In this document: piece after piece, positions 17,703 to 27,520 of the stretch | Layout of the letters: every line of letters begins with the position of its first letter | Numbering within the stretch: position 1 is the stretch's first letter | Assembly: GCA_016782865.1 (NCBI GenBank) | Contig: JADHXR010000009.1 | Location: 1 to 64,000 of the forward strand | Source of the DNA: Phycisphaerae bacterium | GTDB lineage: Bacteria > Planctomycetota > Phycisphaerae > Sedimentisphaerales > Anaerobacaceae | Reading direction: 5' to 3' | Length of the DNA stretch: 64,000 bases | Program-made: the position numbers and the translations under genes | Notes under the pieces: generated by a model | What the model was told of the DNA's origin: nothing | What the model saw: only the letters and a program-made list of their open reading frames with translations | Database searches by the model: none

Positions 17703-20300
17703 ATGCGTTGTATTCGATACGTTACATGTTTGGTCGCGGGATTGATGCTGTTTCCCGTATCTGCCGGTCCCGTCCAAAAACAGAACTCCCGAGCGAGGGG
17801 CATCTATTTCCCGCCGGCGGGCCAGTCGATTGCCAACCAGGACCGCAGGGGCCCCGAGGAGGTGGGCATGCGCCCCCATTTCATCGCCCGGATAAAGGAG
17901 AGAATGAAAGGCAACCGCTGGGCATTGTGGCGCCACGGATACCTCGTCCACGTCGACGGTGACTTCAACAAGAACACCGAGGTTGCATCGCTCCGCAAGA
18001 CCTGGCATGCCCTGACAGTCGGAGCGGCCATCGGACAGGGGCGTATCCCATCGGCGCAGCAGAAGATAAACGTATGGTGCAAAGAATTGACCGGCAAAGA
18101 CGCCAAAGCCACTTGGGCGCACGTGATAACGCAGACGTCGGGGTTCGACTATCCATACGGCGATCACCCGGCCTACGAGCCGGGGCAGATATGGACCTAT
18201 TCCGACAAGAATCCGAGACATTTGTGCAATGCGCTTGCCCGTGTTTACGGTAAGAAGGATTGGACTGACGATTACGACGACGTGGTCCGCAAGGCTTATT
18301 TCGACGCAATAGACCTGCGCGGCTGGACGAGAAGGGTGAACCAGGACGGGATTCGCTTCCAGTTCGATCTTGAGGACATGGGACGTCTCGGCCTGCTCGT
18401 GCTGGCTCGCGGTAGATGGCGGGACAAGCAAGTCATCCCCCAATTTTTCGTAGAGCAGCTCGAAACCAAACAGACCTACGGGGCAAGGGTCAACTACAAC
18501 GGACCCGATGACGGCATCATTGCTCTCGACCCGCAGGAATTTCCCGAGGCGCCTTACGGCTTTATGACATGGGTCAACACCGATGGCGATTACTACCCGG
18601 GCGCAGACAAAGCCTGGGCCTGGGGTGCCGGCGCCGGTGGCTCGCGCGTGTTGTGGAACCACAAGAACGGCATCGTCTTTGCCGGATTCGGTGTCCCCAG
18701 CGGACCGTCCTCGGACGGCATACCTCACATCATCGAGTCCTCCATTGACGGTCTCAATCCCCTGGTTGACCGCGTCAGACGTTTCGCCAAGTGGGCGCCA
18801 ATTGAGATTGCTTTTGCAGGGCCCCCATCCAGGGGGCGCGGCGAACCGAATCCCTTTGCCGTTTCCCTTGACGTCCTCTTCACTGGTCCGGGCGGCACGC
18901 AGTATCGTGTGCCGGGATTCTACGATGGAGACGGTCGAGGCAGTCTCGATGGAGACGTCTGGAAGGTTCGCTTTTCAGCCGATGAAACCGGCCACTGGAA
19001 ATACGTTTCGCAGAGCGACGATGCCCGACTTGATGGGCACTCGGGCAAGTTTACTGTCACCGAACCACCTGAAAATGCGCCGGCGTTCTATCGCTGGGGA
19101 CGACTTGAATACACGGGGACTGCCGAGAACAATATTCGCTACCTGAAGTTCCGCGATGGGCCGTACTGGCTCAAGGCCGGCTGCGACGACCCGGAGAACT
19201 TCCTGGGCGGCTACGACAACTACAACACGCTGGCCAAGCGAAAAGCCGCAATCGATTATCTGGCCGCCCGGGGCATCAACTCGTTCTACATTATGACCCA
19301 CAATGTCGGCGGCGATGACCGAGACGTCTGGCCCTGGCTGGGCGAGACGCCGCGCGAGGCTATGGCCAATGGGGGGAGCGACGCGCACTTCGACGTAGCG
19401 AAGCTGGCCCGGTGGCGTGAGCTGTTCGAGTACATGCAGACCAAGGGCGTGGTGCCTTACCTGGTGCTGGAAGACGACAGCGCCTGGAAAGGCTACGATC
19501 ACGCGAGGTACTACCGCGAGATGATCGCTCGCTTTGGGGATCTGCCGGCGCTTCTCTTCAACTTCGGCGAAGAGCACAACGAGAACTACAAGCTTGCACA
19601 GGCGTTGGAGTTTATGCGCAGGCTCGAGCAGATCGATCCCTACGGTCATCCGCGCGGAATTCACAATGTCAATACCCCCAACGATCAGTACATCGATGCG
19701 GGCCAGGTTGATTTTACCTCGATCCAGACGGGCGCCGCCGGCAAGCTCAGCGGACTCGACAAGGCGCTCGAGCACCATAGATCGACTCTCGATTGGATCG
19801 GGCGATGCCGGCAGCGCGGCAGGCGAACGCTGGTCGTCAACTTCGACGAGGGCAGACCCGAGGAGGATCGTCATGCCTGGTGGAGCGCCTACCTGGCGGG
19901 CGGAGTTTGGGAAGCCCACGTCCGCCAGCCCTATGACCGTCCGATGTCGGCATGGGAGCCGGTTTGGACCCAACTGGGTGGAGCCAGGGCCTTTATGGAA
20001 TCGCTGCCGTTCTGGGAGATGGATTCGCACGGCGAAGTGATAGAGTCGGGGACAGCATTCTGCCTTGCGAAACCGGGTGAGGTTTACGCACTGTATCTTC
20101 CCACCGGAGGCAGTGTCACTGTCAGCTTGCCCGCGAATGGGAATTTCGAAATTGCCTGGTGGGACCCGGCCAACGGTCAAGATGGACGTTTTCAAAACGG
20201 GCACCAAGTCAATGGCGGTCTCCGGCGGTTCACCCCTCCGGGTGATGGAGACTGGGCGTTGCGGATACTGCACCGCCAAGCCCGAAATCCTAACCCCTAA
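17703..20300 (+). CDS. Secreted beta-lactamase-fold / DUF5060 / DUF4038 fusion, paralogue 1
   Basis: An 865-residue exported protein. The ATG at 17703 starts a signal peptide (MRCIRYVTCLVAGLMLFPVSAG); the longer open frame upstream runs through the MITE and is rejected. Residues 30-350 resemble class C beta-lactamase/esterase folds, with SLRK as a possible SxxK and TYSDKN at the YxN position. Residues 365-450 match DUF5060 (NPFAVSLDVLFTGPGG...VRFSADETGHWKY). Residues 460-775 match a DUF4038-type TIM barrel (FYRWGRLEYTG...YLKFRDGPYWLKAG), a fold found in apiosidase-like glycosidases, with NFGEEHNENY as a candidate catalytic segment. A beta-sandwich tail follows. It is a paralogue of 23057-25858 in the same domain order. 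It probably acts on polysaccharide outside the cytoplasm; no beta-lactam activity is implied. Confidence 0.8.
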   Translation: MRCIRYVTCLVAGLMLFPVSAGPVQKQNSRARGIYFPPAGQSIANQDRRGPEEVGMRPHFIARIKERMKGNRWALWRHGYLVHVDGDFNKNTEVASLRKTWHALTVGAAIGQGRIPSAQQKINVWCKELTGKDAKATWAHVITQTSGFDYPYGDHPAYEPGQIWTYSDKNPRHLCNALARVYGKKDWTDDYDDVVRKAYFDAIDLRGWTRRVNQDGIRFQFDLEDMGRLGLLVLARGRWRDKQVIPQFFVEQLETKQTYGARVNYNGPDDGIIALDPQEFPEAPYGFMTWVNTDGDYYPGADKAWAWGAGAGGSRVLWNHKNGIVFAGFGVPSGPSSDGIPHIIESSIDGLNPLVDRVRRFAKWAPIEIAFAGPPSRGRGEPNPFAVSLDVLFTGPGGTQYRVPGFYDGDGRGSLDGDVWKVRFSADETGHWKYVSQSDDARLDGHSGKFTVTEPPENAPAFYRWGRLEYTGTAENNIRYLKFRDGPYWLKAGCDDPENFLGGYDNYNTLAKRKAAIDYLAARGINSFYIMTHNVGGDDRDVWPWLGETPREAMANGGSDAHFDVAKLARWRELFEYMQTKGVVPYLVLEDDSAWKGYDHARYYREMIARFGDLPALLFNFGEEHNENYKLAQALEFMRRLEQIDPYGHPRGIHNVNTPNDQYIDAGQVDFTSIQTGAAGKLSGLDKALEHHRSTLDWIGRCRQRGRRTLVVNFDEGRPEEDRHAWWSAYLAGGVWEAHVRQPYDRPMSAWEPVWTQLGGARAFMESLPFWEMDSHGEVIESGTAFCLAKPGEVYALYLPTGGSVTVSLPANGNFEIAWWDPANGQDGRFQNGHQVNGGLRRFTPPGDGDWALRILHRQARNPNP

Positions 20301-20601
20301 ACTTGTCCTGAGCGAAGTCGAATGGATCCGAAACAATATCGAATGTTAGAAACTCAAATGTTCAAAACAGAGGAGGGAACCTTCTGTTTCGAATTTCGGT
20401 CATTCGGATTTTGAATCCATTCGACGCTGCTCAGAGCCTGCCCTGAGCGAAGCCGAACGGGACAAGCTTGTTTCGGATTTCGATATTAGAATTTCGAGCT
20501 TCTGCCAAAGCAGTCGCAGCAAGCGTTGTCCTGGCGTTCTGCGCCGCTGGCAGGGCCGGACCGTGATGGTGACGATGCGAAGTGAATCGGCGCCGATGAC
20601 A
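20301..20601. repeat. Convergent intergenic region with large imperfect inverted repeat
   Basis: Between two converging genes. A segment at 20302-20344 (cctgagcgaagtcgaatgga...) reappears inverted at about 20400-20432 (...tgaatccattcgacg) and in direct form at 20443-20480 (cctgagcgaagccgaa). The arms could fold into a long hairpin in either transcript and might end transcription, but no T-run follows. Related strings occur at about 38255. Confidence 0.55.
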
Positions 20602-22851
20602 TCATTTGCCGAGCAGCCACTCGACAGCCTGTCCGGTAGCATCCTGAGATGCCCCTGAAAAGGTCGTCAGGTTCTCAGCCTTGCCGGCAGCCGCGAAAGC
20701 TGCTTTGACGATCGGCGGAGCCTCTTTAGCTTCCCCCACAAGCCACAGCCGCGCGGGCGCCGCCAGGGCCAACAAGCCCGGCAGATCGTCATACTTGGCC
20801 GCACCGGGCATGAAGTTGATGTCGTAAACATCTTCAAGATCGGCAAAGCGAAATCCCTCTGTGTCGGTCGCCGCGCGAGCAACGGCTCCTTTCGCCTGTG
20901 CGACGGCAGCAGCCACCAGATGTCCGGCGCCGTCCAGACCCACCACGTTGACCTCGTTCGATGTCGAGTCGCCGCGCTTGACCGAGGCTATCACGGCCAG
21001 AATGTCATGCACACGGCGGGCAAATACGGGCAAATTGTAACAGTACGTCCACCCGCCATATCCCTCTTCGTCGACCAGCCATCGCTGCCGTTCGGGTGGT
21101 TGTTCGTCGGTCAGGAATTCGCCCTGGTACAGCAGGTCAACACCGATCACAGTTACGCCCGCATCGAGCAGACTGCGAATGGGTGACTTTACCGAACCGT
21201 CATTTGTGTAAAGACCGGCTTTTCCTTCTTCGTCTATCCAAATCACGGTTCGCTCACTGGTCTGATTCGGCGCGAGCACAACCATTGGCAGCTTCGCGTG
21301 GTGATCCTCGATAGTCAGGTAAGACAGAAGTCCGACTGTTTCCCGATACTCTCCCCTGTTCACCGAATTCATCTGCTCGAAGCCCACTTGAGGATTGTCC
21401 GGCAGGTTTCTCAGCAGAATGTCCCATGCCCCACCAACGATCCGGCGGTAATCACTGAGAGACTGAGTGTCACGCGGAGCGATGGCGGCGATCTGTTCTC
21501 TGGCATCTTCGGTCAACCATTCGAGAAGCTTGATTTCGAAATCGCGGCCGGCCCCGGGTCGCGGGTGCTGATCGTTCCAGACCGACAGTTCAGCGCGAGT
21601 CAACCGGTTGTACGAGCGTTCGACAACCGGTTCTGCGAGTCCGATGTCGAGATGCCGGTTGAGCCAATTGTACATGGCCGCCCGGCTGACGTAGTTGTAG
21701 TTGTGTGGAAACTGCAGAAGGGCAACGTGCGAAAGGTTTTGTGACGCTCCGAGCAAGCCGTAATGTTGTTTTAGCTCAGGAAATCCTCGCTCAGGCATGG
21801 TCCGCGTGGCGTCATCGGCTGAAATCAAGAGCAGCGGCTTCGGCGCGTGCAGTGCCGTGATTTCGAGGTTGTACGTGCCGATTCGGAATCCGCTTATGTT
21901 CTCGCACGTGCATCCACCCTGTCGCGTTGCCGAAACAATCACTACGGGCACAGAGACAAGAGGCCTATCATCCACGCCACACAACATGAAGGTTTGCGTC
22001 CCTCCCCCGCTGCCTCCGGTCACGGCCATACGCCCGGGATCAACATCCGGCAGGCTGGTCAGGAAATCCAGAGCGCGGACGGAGTTGTAAGTGTGTAGCC
22101 CCATGGGATTGTGCAGGTGCAGCTCGGCAGAGGCACTGTAGAAACCACGGTCGCGCGGCTCCTTGAACCTGATGCGCAACTGCGAAAACCGATGAGCCGC
22201 ATCGAGAGGTATCTGCACACTGTCACCGTAGCCGATCATGTCGTAATGAAACACTACGCAACCCATGCGCGCCAGTTGCACGCAGCGCGACTGCATGAAA
22301 CTGCGCCCGCCGTCCTCGAACCGCTCGGCGCCTTCGGCAATTTTCTGGCGAACCGTCTCAAGTCCTTCATCCTGGAATCGCCCGGCTGGAAAATGCCCGT
22401 GAGGACTCAGCACCGCCGGTAGCCTCCCTTCCTTTCCCTTGGGACGATAGAGATTGCCGGTGACGTAGAAGCCTGGGACCGACTCGAAGCAGACCTTTTC
22501 GATTGTGTAATCCCCCTGGTCTATGGCGCCGTGAATAACGGGATTCAGCGGCGACCTGGTCGGCATGGGCCACAGTCCCAGTGTCACGAGCATGACCCTC
22601 CGGACGTACTCGGCTCGCTGCTTCCACTCTTGTTGCGACTGAGCCGGGACAAAAGAAAAGTCGCCTCGCTCACCCTTCAACGGACCGAGCCGCGTGTCGG
22701 CCGGGATTTCACCGGGCCCCAGAGCACGGGGCGGGCCAGCCCCAAAGCTTGGTTCGATAAGTCCGGTATGCGACGCCGCAGCGATTAGAACAAGCAACCA
22801 CCGACAAGTGAATATCCTGCATTGTGCAGTGGTGACTCCAGGTACGCTCAT
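20602..22851 (-). CDS. Secreted alpha/beta-hydrolase, acetylxylan-esterase-like
   Basis: A 749-residue protein with an N-terminal hydrophobic export segment (CRWLLVLIAAASHTG). The ATG at 22851 has GGAG 7 bases upstream; an ATG four codons earlier overlaps this site. The centre has alpha/beta-hydrolase marks: YVTGNLYRP, AVLSPHGHF (oxyanion region), GCVVFHYDMIGYGDS, RMAVTGGSGGGTQTFML (nucleophile Ser in GGSGGG) and PKPLLLISADDATRTMPE with the expected Asp. A second, weaker hydrolase-like half (about 500-749; VVLAPNQTSERTVIWIDEEGKAG, VTVIGVDLLYQGE, NVVGLDGAGHL) suggests a duplicated fold. It lies between the two beta-lactamase/DUF5060 paralogues on the strand of paralogue 2. Removal of acetyl or other acyl groups from polysaccharide is likely but unproven. 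Confidence 0.75.
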   Translation of the reverse strand: MSVPGVTTAQCRIFTCRWLLVLIAAASHTGLIEPSFGAGPPRALGPGEIPADTRLGPLKGERGDFSFVPAQSQQEWKQRAEYVRRVMLVTLGLWPMPTRSPLNPVIHGAIDQGDYTIEKVCFESVPGFYVTGNLYRPKGKEGRLPAVLSPHGHFPAGRFQDEGLETVRQKIAEGAERFEDGGRSFMQSRCVQLARMGCVVFHYDMIGYGDSVQIPLDAAHRFSQLRIRFKEPRDRGFYSASAELHLHNPMGLHTYNSVRALDFLTSLPDVDPGRMAVTGGSGGGTQTFMLCGVDDRPLVSVPVVIVSATRQGGCTCENISGFRIGTYNLEITALHAPKPLLLISADDATRTMPERGFPELKQHYGLLGASQNLSHVALLQFPHNYNYVSRAAMYNWLNRHLDIGLAEPVVERSYNRLTRAELSVWNDQHPRPGAGRDFEIKLLEWLTEDAREQIAAIAPRDTQSLSDYRRIVGGAWDILLRNLPDNPQVGFEQMNSVNRGEYRETVGLLSYLTIEDHHAKLPMVVLAPNQTSERTVIWIDEEGKAGLYTNDGSVKSPIRSLLDAGVTVIGVDLLYQGEFLTDEQPPERQRWLVDEEGYGGWTYCYNLPVFARRVHDILAVIASVKRGDSTSNEVNVVGLDGAGHLVAAAVAQAKGAVARAATDTEGFRFADLEDVYDINFMPGAAKYDDLPGLLALAAPARLWLVGEAKEAPPIVKAAFAAAGKAENLTTFSGASQDATGQAVEWLLGK

Positions 22852-22919
22852 GGTCTGCTCCATTTCTGAGATTTCCGTAACAGTTTAGCCGTGTGCGGCA
22901 AAAGTGTTGGTTTCGAGTT

Positions 22920-23033
22920 AGAAGGTTCACGGTTCACGGTTGGTGGCTGGTGAAACTATTTTTTTCAATCAACTGTGAACCTGGAACTGTGAACCCTGAA
23001 CCGCTTTAGCGAAATGCTTCACTTCGCTAAAGT
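22920..23033. repeat. Nested inverted repeats between paralogue 2 and the esterase gene
   Basis: Strings ggttcacggttcacggttg (from 22924) and caactgtgaacctgg (from about 22970) face each other as an imperfect stem. A second, perfect 10-base stem CTTTAGCGAA/TTCGCTAAAG spans 23004-23032 with a 9-base loop. Neither stem has a T-run on the minus strand, so a processing or attenuation role is only a possibility. Confidence 0.6.
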
Positions 23034-23056
23034 ATTTCAGATTTCCAGGACCGCTT

Positions 23057-25858
23057 CTATGTCCGCTTCAAAAGCATGGCCCAGTCCTTCTCAGGATCTT
23101 CAGGGGGCGGCCCGATCGCAATCTTGCCGCCGCCTTTAACCTGCGCGGTCGGTCCGGCAAAGCGACCGGTGCGCGGGTTGTACCATCTCTTAGTGAACTC
23201 TCCCCCCTCGGCGGTCAGGTCGAGCGTTCCGGTCTGACGGGCCGAAGGAAAATACAGCGCGTAACATTGCCCCGGCCTGGCGAAGACCTGACCGTCATGA
23301 GTTGATGTTTTGCCCTTGAAAACCGACTCACCTTCAAGCAGATCATCGGCAGGTTCCATCTCCCAGAAAGGCACATTCTCCTGAAGGAATTTGCGAGCAA
23401 ACCAGATGTAGCGCCACAGGTCTTCGTACTTGGCAAAATTCTCCGTCTCCAGCAGGTCGCCCACGATGAATTCCACCTGGCCGCCCGACAGGTACGCGGG
23501 CCACAGCTTCTCTTTGCGCAATGCTGCGATGTCATCTACGGGCAACCAGGGTTTGCTGTGAGGGGTGACTGTGAACTCGTCGATGGCGATGGGTATCGGC
23601 CTGCCCGCCTGGCGGGTCAGTTTGCGAAAGGTCTCCACAACCGGCTCGATGTCCTTGCTGCCGAGCTGCAGCGACGTTATGCTGAAAAGCTCATCGCCCA
23701 GGAATGGTTTCCACATGACGACAGGATCGCTGGAGTGATGGACGGTTATGGGGTGACCATAAGGATCGGTGTCACGAACATAGCGGGCGAATGCTTTGAC
23801 GTTCTGAGCCCCAAAATTGAGATTCAGATTGTACTCCTCACAAAGGTTCCACAGGATCGCGTTATGATGGCCGAAGCGCGCCACAAGCTCCCGGTAGAAA
23901 AGCTTACGCTCTGTCGTGAGGTCGGTTCCCAGTTCGGTCTTGTTTTTGCGCTCGGCTTCATTAAAAACGAAGTGAAGCACGATTTCCTTTCTTTGGGCGT
24001 GACTAAAGACGCTCTCCCACTGGCGCAGCTTGCTGATATCGTAATGAACATTGTCGTTCGAGGGGTGCCCGTCAGGATTGATATTGCCTGCGAAGGGCCA
24101 GACATTCTTGCCGTCTCCGCCGATGTTCATGGGCAGGAAATAGATGAGATTGACGTTTTGCTGCGCCAGATAGTTGATCGCCCCGACGATGCCTTTACCC
24201 TTGCCGTCGCCCCAGTCAGGGTCGCCGTCTCGCCAGTGTTCAACATGGTCAGCGTAGGTCTTCACGTGAAATTGACTGCCCGATCGTGTGTTGTCGAAAC
24301 CTTCATAGGCAAGGAAGTCTTCCGGACTGTCCGTCCCGCCTTTAAGCCAGTACGGGCCGTCATGAAACTTGAGGTAATGGCCTTCGATGTATTCCAGTCG
24401 TCCCCATTTAAGAAAACCGGGCGCATTCTCATCGCGCGGGCCAATGACGAAAGTACCCACACAACCGTCGAACGCTGCGTTTTCCCCTGCGCTCGGATCG
24501 AAACTCACGGCAACATCAGGCCCTTTTCGAAAAGAGGCCCGGAACGACCACTTACCCACTTGGTCGGGTGAAAAAAGCACTCGCCAGATGTTTCCGGAAC
24601 CGCCCCCATTGCCGTCGCCGGCATAATACCCCGGGACATTGTACGTCTTGCCGCCGGGGCTGGTAAACGATACCTGGAGGCGATAGTCCAGGAATGGATT
24701 TGGGTCGGTTGACATTTCGTTGGTATCAGGTCCCTTGAAATCAATCGCGACACGGTGCCATTTCTTCAACTCGCCGCTGATCTTGTATGTCGTTGCGGCG
24801 GCTTCGGCAGCCAGTTTCATCACCTGGTTCATGACAGACTCAGAATCACCGGGCTCTGGGTTTCCCCACCTGGCTTTTGCCGCGACTATCACCATGTCCA
24901 GGCTCGGAATGATAGCTGCGGAATTGCCGCCGGCCCCGACGGTCATGAAGGCATCGGCGGGAGCGTCGGGCCATGTCAGCCGGTCGGGATGATCTCGTCC
25001 GGTGCTATTGAACCAGAAGTTGTAGCCGTAGATGCCGGGGCCTGCCTCGGTGAAGTGGTCCGAGCCGCCGCCGTATGAGCCGATGCCGAGGTAATCGTCC
25101 GTGCCGGCCTTCTGAGTATGAGGCAGATCCCTGGGGACGTGGGGCCTGCAATACTTATCGAAGAACTCTTCGGAAAGTAACTGCCTCTGCTGCCATCTGC
25201 CCTTGTTGAGCCAGAACCAGCACAGCCGAGAGAAATCGCGCACCGAAGCGACGACGTGGGCCTTCTTGCTGAACGACAAACCATCCTCGAACTGCAGGGC
25301 CCCGAGTCTCTGCGGATCATTAGCCACGGCGTCAGGCTCGGCGCCGAACAAGCGATCGAACAGCGTCAGCCGGTATAAATTGATCGCGTAGTCGTTGTAC
25401 GCCCAGGCGGCGCCTGGTTTGTCGGGTCGAGCGTAGCCGCTCATCATATTCGCCAGATGATGAAACGTCATTGTCTCGTCCTTTGGGTTAAGGCCCCAGC
25501 CGAAACGCTTGATCGGGGCATCAACGGAATCCAGCTTGCCTTCCTGAAGAGCGAAAAAGAGCAAAGTGCTGATTACCGGCTTGCTCGATGACATCCAGCC
25601 GCCTTTTTGAGATTGGTCTGCCCACGTCCGGACTACAAAACCGTGGCGTACTATACACCCGCGCCCTCCGAGAAGCCTGGCGATTGCGTCGGTTTTTTGC
25701 GAATCCAAGCCGACCTCTGCAGGCGTTTTTGTCTGCCATACCTCTCTAGGATACGAGCGCGCCTCAGCAGAAGAAGCTGCTGCCGAGACCAGTATTATCA
25801 GCAAAAGACACAGAGTTGCGGCCAAGCGACATAAGTGACGGTAGTTTTCAGGTGTCAT
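23057..25858 (-). CDS. Secreted beta-lactamase-fold / DUF5060 / DUF4038 fusion, paralogue 2
   Basis: A 933-residue paralogue of 17703-20300 in the same order. AAAAGGAG lies about 7 bases before the ATG at 25858, and a signal peptide follows (LCLLLIILVSAAASSAEA). The beta-lactamase-like part (about 40-370) has a clear SSSK (SxxK) motif in GGWMSSSKPVIST and YND at the YxN position; the SSSK is better preserved than in paralogue 1. DUF5060 (NPFLDYRLQVSFTSPGGKTYNVPGYYAGDGNGGG) and the DUF4038-type barrel (LKWGRLEYIEGHYLKFHDGPYWLKGG) follow, with LWNLCEEYNLNLNFG matching the NFGEEHNENY segment. It may be co-transcribed with the esterase gene 205 bases downstream. Both probably act on the same substrate. 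Confidence 0.8.
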   Translation of the reverse strand: MTPENYRHLCRLAATLCLLLIILVSAAASSAEARSYPREVWQTKTPAEVGLDSQKTDAIARLLGGRGCIVRHGFVVRTWADQSQKGGWMSSSKPVISTLLFFALQEGKLDSVDAPIKRFGWGLNPKDETMTFHHLANMMSGYARPDKPGAAWAYNDYAINLYRLTLFDRLFGAEPDAVANDPQRLGALQFEDGLSFSKKAHVVASVRDFSRLCWFWLNKGRWQQRQLLSEEFFDKYCRPHVPRDLPHTQKAGTDDYLGIGSYGGGSDHFTEAGPGIYGYNFWFNSTGRDHPDRLTWPDAPADAFMTVGAGGNSAAIIPSLDMVIVAAKARWGNPEPGDSESVMNQVMKLAAEAAATTYKISGELKKWHRVAIDFKGPDTNEMSTDPNPFLDYRLQVSFTSPGGKTYNVPGYYAGDGNGGGSGNIWRVLFSPDQVGKWSFRASFRKGPDVAVSFDPSAGENAAFDGCVGTFVIGPRDENAPGFLKWGRLEYIEGHYLKFHDGPYWLKGGTDSPEDFLAYEGFDNTRSGSQFHVKTYADHVEHWRDGDPDWGDGKGKGIVGAINYLAQQNVNLIYFLPMNIGGDGKNVWPFAGNINPDGHPSNDNVHYDISKLRQWESVFSHAQRKEIVLHFVFNEAERKNKTELGTDLTTERKLFYRELVARFGHHNAILWNLCEEYNLNLNFGAQNVKAFARYVRDTDPYGHPITVHHSSDPVVMWKPFLGDELFSITSLQLGSKDIEPVVETFRKLTRQAGRPIPIAIDEFTVTPHSKPWLPVDDIAALRKEKLWPAYLSGGQVEFIVGDLLETENFAKYEDLWRYIWFARKFLQENVPFWEMEPADDLLEGESVFKGKTSTHDGQVFARPGQCYALYFPSARQTGTLDLTAEGGEFTKRWYNPRTGRFAGPTAQVKGGGKIAIGPPPEDPEKDWAMLLKRT

Positions 25859-26039
25859 TGCCATGCTCCTTTTCTATTTTTACCGCTATAGGTTGTGGGT
25901 CATCAGGAATCCTACTATTGGCGGGACCGACTGTCAATGTTCGTTCTGAGTCACCGCCCGTCCGGCCGGTGGCTGTACACGCGCTAAATTCCACTATCCT
26001 GACACAAAGGTTGACATGCTAACCTACAGTCGGCATACT

Positions 26040-26060
26040 CGATACCCGATACCCGATACC
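26040..26060. repeat. CGATACC tandem repeat, three units
   Basis: Three perfect 7-base units about 70 bases upstream of the MFS gene, inside a longer low-complexity leader that also holds several gagaatcgag-like strings (26090-26150). The latter run into the first codons of the MFS gene. Confidence 0.8.
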
Positions 26061-26128
26061 CGAATCCTTGTTTGTTACCCGTTGAGACATCAGATATGAG
26101 CGTCGAGATATGAGAAACGAGAATCGAG

Positions 26129-27520
26129 ATGCGAGAATCTAGAATCGAGAAGAGCCGTGGACGCTACTGGCTGATTGGTCTGCTGTTCCTGCACACGATG
26201 AACACTTACATGGACCGCGCCTGTATTTCCTCCGCCGCCGGCGCGATGCAGAATGATCTCAATATTAACGACCAGATGATGGGATACATTTTCGGCGTCT
26301 TTGCGATCGGCTATGCCTTGTTTCAGATTCCATCCGGCTGGTTAGCCGACGTTCTCGGGCCGCGAAGAGTGTTGGCCTGCGTGGTGTCGTTATGGAGCGT
26401 CTTTACAGTGTTGACGGGCGCCGCGTTCAATGCCGTATCGTTGCTGGCGATACGATTCCTCTTCGGTGTCGGTGAAGCCGGCGCTTTTCCTGGTGCGACC
26501 CGGGCTCTGTACGACTGGGTGCCGGCCAAGGAACGCGGGATTGCCCAGGGGCTCTTTCATTCAGGCGCCAGGGTTGGCGCCGCCTTGTCGTTGTTCCTGA
26601 TGCCCTTTCTAATTGCCGTCGTGGGCTGGCGCTTGACATTTGTGATCAACGGGGCCATAGGAGTTGCGTGGGTGACTGTGTGGCTTTATTGGTTCCGCAA
26701 TGATCCCAAAGAGCATCCGCGGGTAAACCCCGCCGAGTTGAACTACATCCGCGAGGGACGGACGGACAAATCCACTCCATCGGCAAAGGTTCCTTTCGCA
26801 GTCATCGTAACCTCGGGCAACATGCTGCTTGCGATGTTCCAGTACATTGCGAGCAATATCACGTTCTTCATCAGCTTCACATGGCTTCAGCCGTACATGA
26901 AAGAACAATGGGGACCCGATGCAGGTTTATTTGCGCCAATTCCGCTGATCTTCGGCATGTTTGCCCACTGGATATCCGGAGCGATCGTTACCCTGTTGTA
27001 TGGCAAAGGTTACCACGTAGGATCGCGCCGGATCCCCGCTGTGACAGGATTCGTCATAGGGGCACTGGGGCTGATCCTGACAACACAGGCCGGCGCCGCC
27101 GGTCCTTTGCAGTTTGTTCTTTGCTTTAGCATCGCCGTGTTCGGTGTCGAACTCACTCTCAGTCCGAGCTGGTCGTTCTGCATGGACATCGGCGGCGACA
27201 GATCCGGCGCAGTATCCGGCGCGATGAACATGCTGGGTAATCTCGGTTCGGCCTTTAGCGCAATTATCTTTCCCTACTTCGTTGCCAACGTCACGCTGCC
27301 GTGGTTCGCCGAGCAGACGGGGACCGCCAACTCGTTCTTTGTCTTCGCGGCGGTTATCAATGTTCTGGCCGCCGTCGCGTGGCTGTTTATGAACCCGAAG
27401 AAGGCTATCTCGGATTCGGTCTCGCCGAGACAAGTCAGGGTCCGGATGGTGCTGTTCATAATCGCCGCCGTCGTACTGGTCGGCGGACTTCTTACATACA
27501 AGATATTCTTTTTGGAATAA
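26129..27520 (+). CDS. MFS transporter, anion:cation symporter (ACS) type
   Basis: A 463-residue inner-membrane carrier with about 12 hydrophobic segments. The first half has the MFS signature GYALFQIPSGWLADVLGPRRVLA and the ACS-type RFLFGVGEAGAFPGATRALYDWVPAKERGIAQGLFHSGARVG; the closest known group carries hexuronates, galactonate and related sugar acids. The second half has FCMDIGGDRSGAVSGAMNMLGNLGSA, also typical. The start is uncertain: no clear ribosome site, and the first codons are made of the surrounding gagaatcgag repeats, but no better internal Met precedes helix 1. It heads a rightward run with the lyxose-isomerase-type cupin and the sugar isomerase, so import of the released sugar or sugar acid is the likely job. 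Confidence 0.85.
   Translation: MRESRIEKSRGRYWLIGLLFLHTMNTYMDRACISSAAGAMQNDLNINDQMMGYIFGVFAIGYALFQIPSGWLADVLGPRRVLACVVSLWSVFTVLTGAAFNAVSLLAIRFLFGVGEAGAFPGATRALYDWVPAKERGIAQGLFHSGARVGAALSLFLMPFLIAVVGWRLTFVINGAIGVAWVTVWLYWFRNDPKEHPRVNPAELNYIREGRTDKSTPSAKVPFAVIVTSGNMLLAMFQYIASNITFFISFTWLQPYMKEQWGPDAGLFAPIPLIFGMFAHWISGAIVTLLYGKGYHVGSRRIPAVTGFVIGALGLILTTQAGAAGPLQFVLCFSIAVFGVELTLSPSWSFCMDIGGDRSGAVSGAMNMLGNLGSAFSAIIFPYFVANVTLPWFAEQTGTANSFFVFAAVINVLAAVAWLFMNPKKAISDSVSPRQVRVRMVLFIIAAVVLVGGLLTYKIFFLE

Noticed and set aside
17604-18728. Minus-strand 374-codon open frame
   Set aside because: Same cause: antisense to paralogue 1, with a biased composition and no ribosome site.
18975-20336. Minus-strand 453-codon open frame opposite the beta-lactamase/DUF5060 gene
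   Set aside because: It is antisense to a well-supported gene. The protein lacks family patterns, and GC-rich third positions of the true gene keep this frame open.
23004-23032. Rho-independent terminator for paralogue 2
   Set aside because: The 10-base stem is perfect, but no T-run follows it on the minus strand.
23558-24571. Plus-strand 337-codon open frame
   Set aside because: Antisense to paralogue 2 (23057-25858), whose domains are clear; no protein-like pattern.
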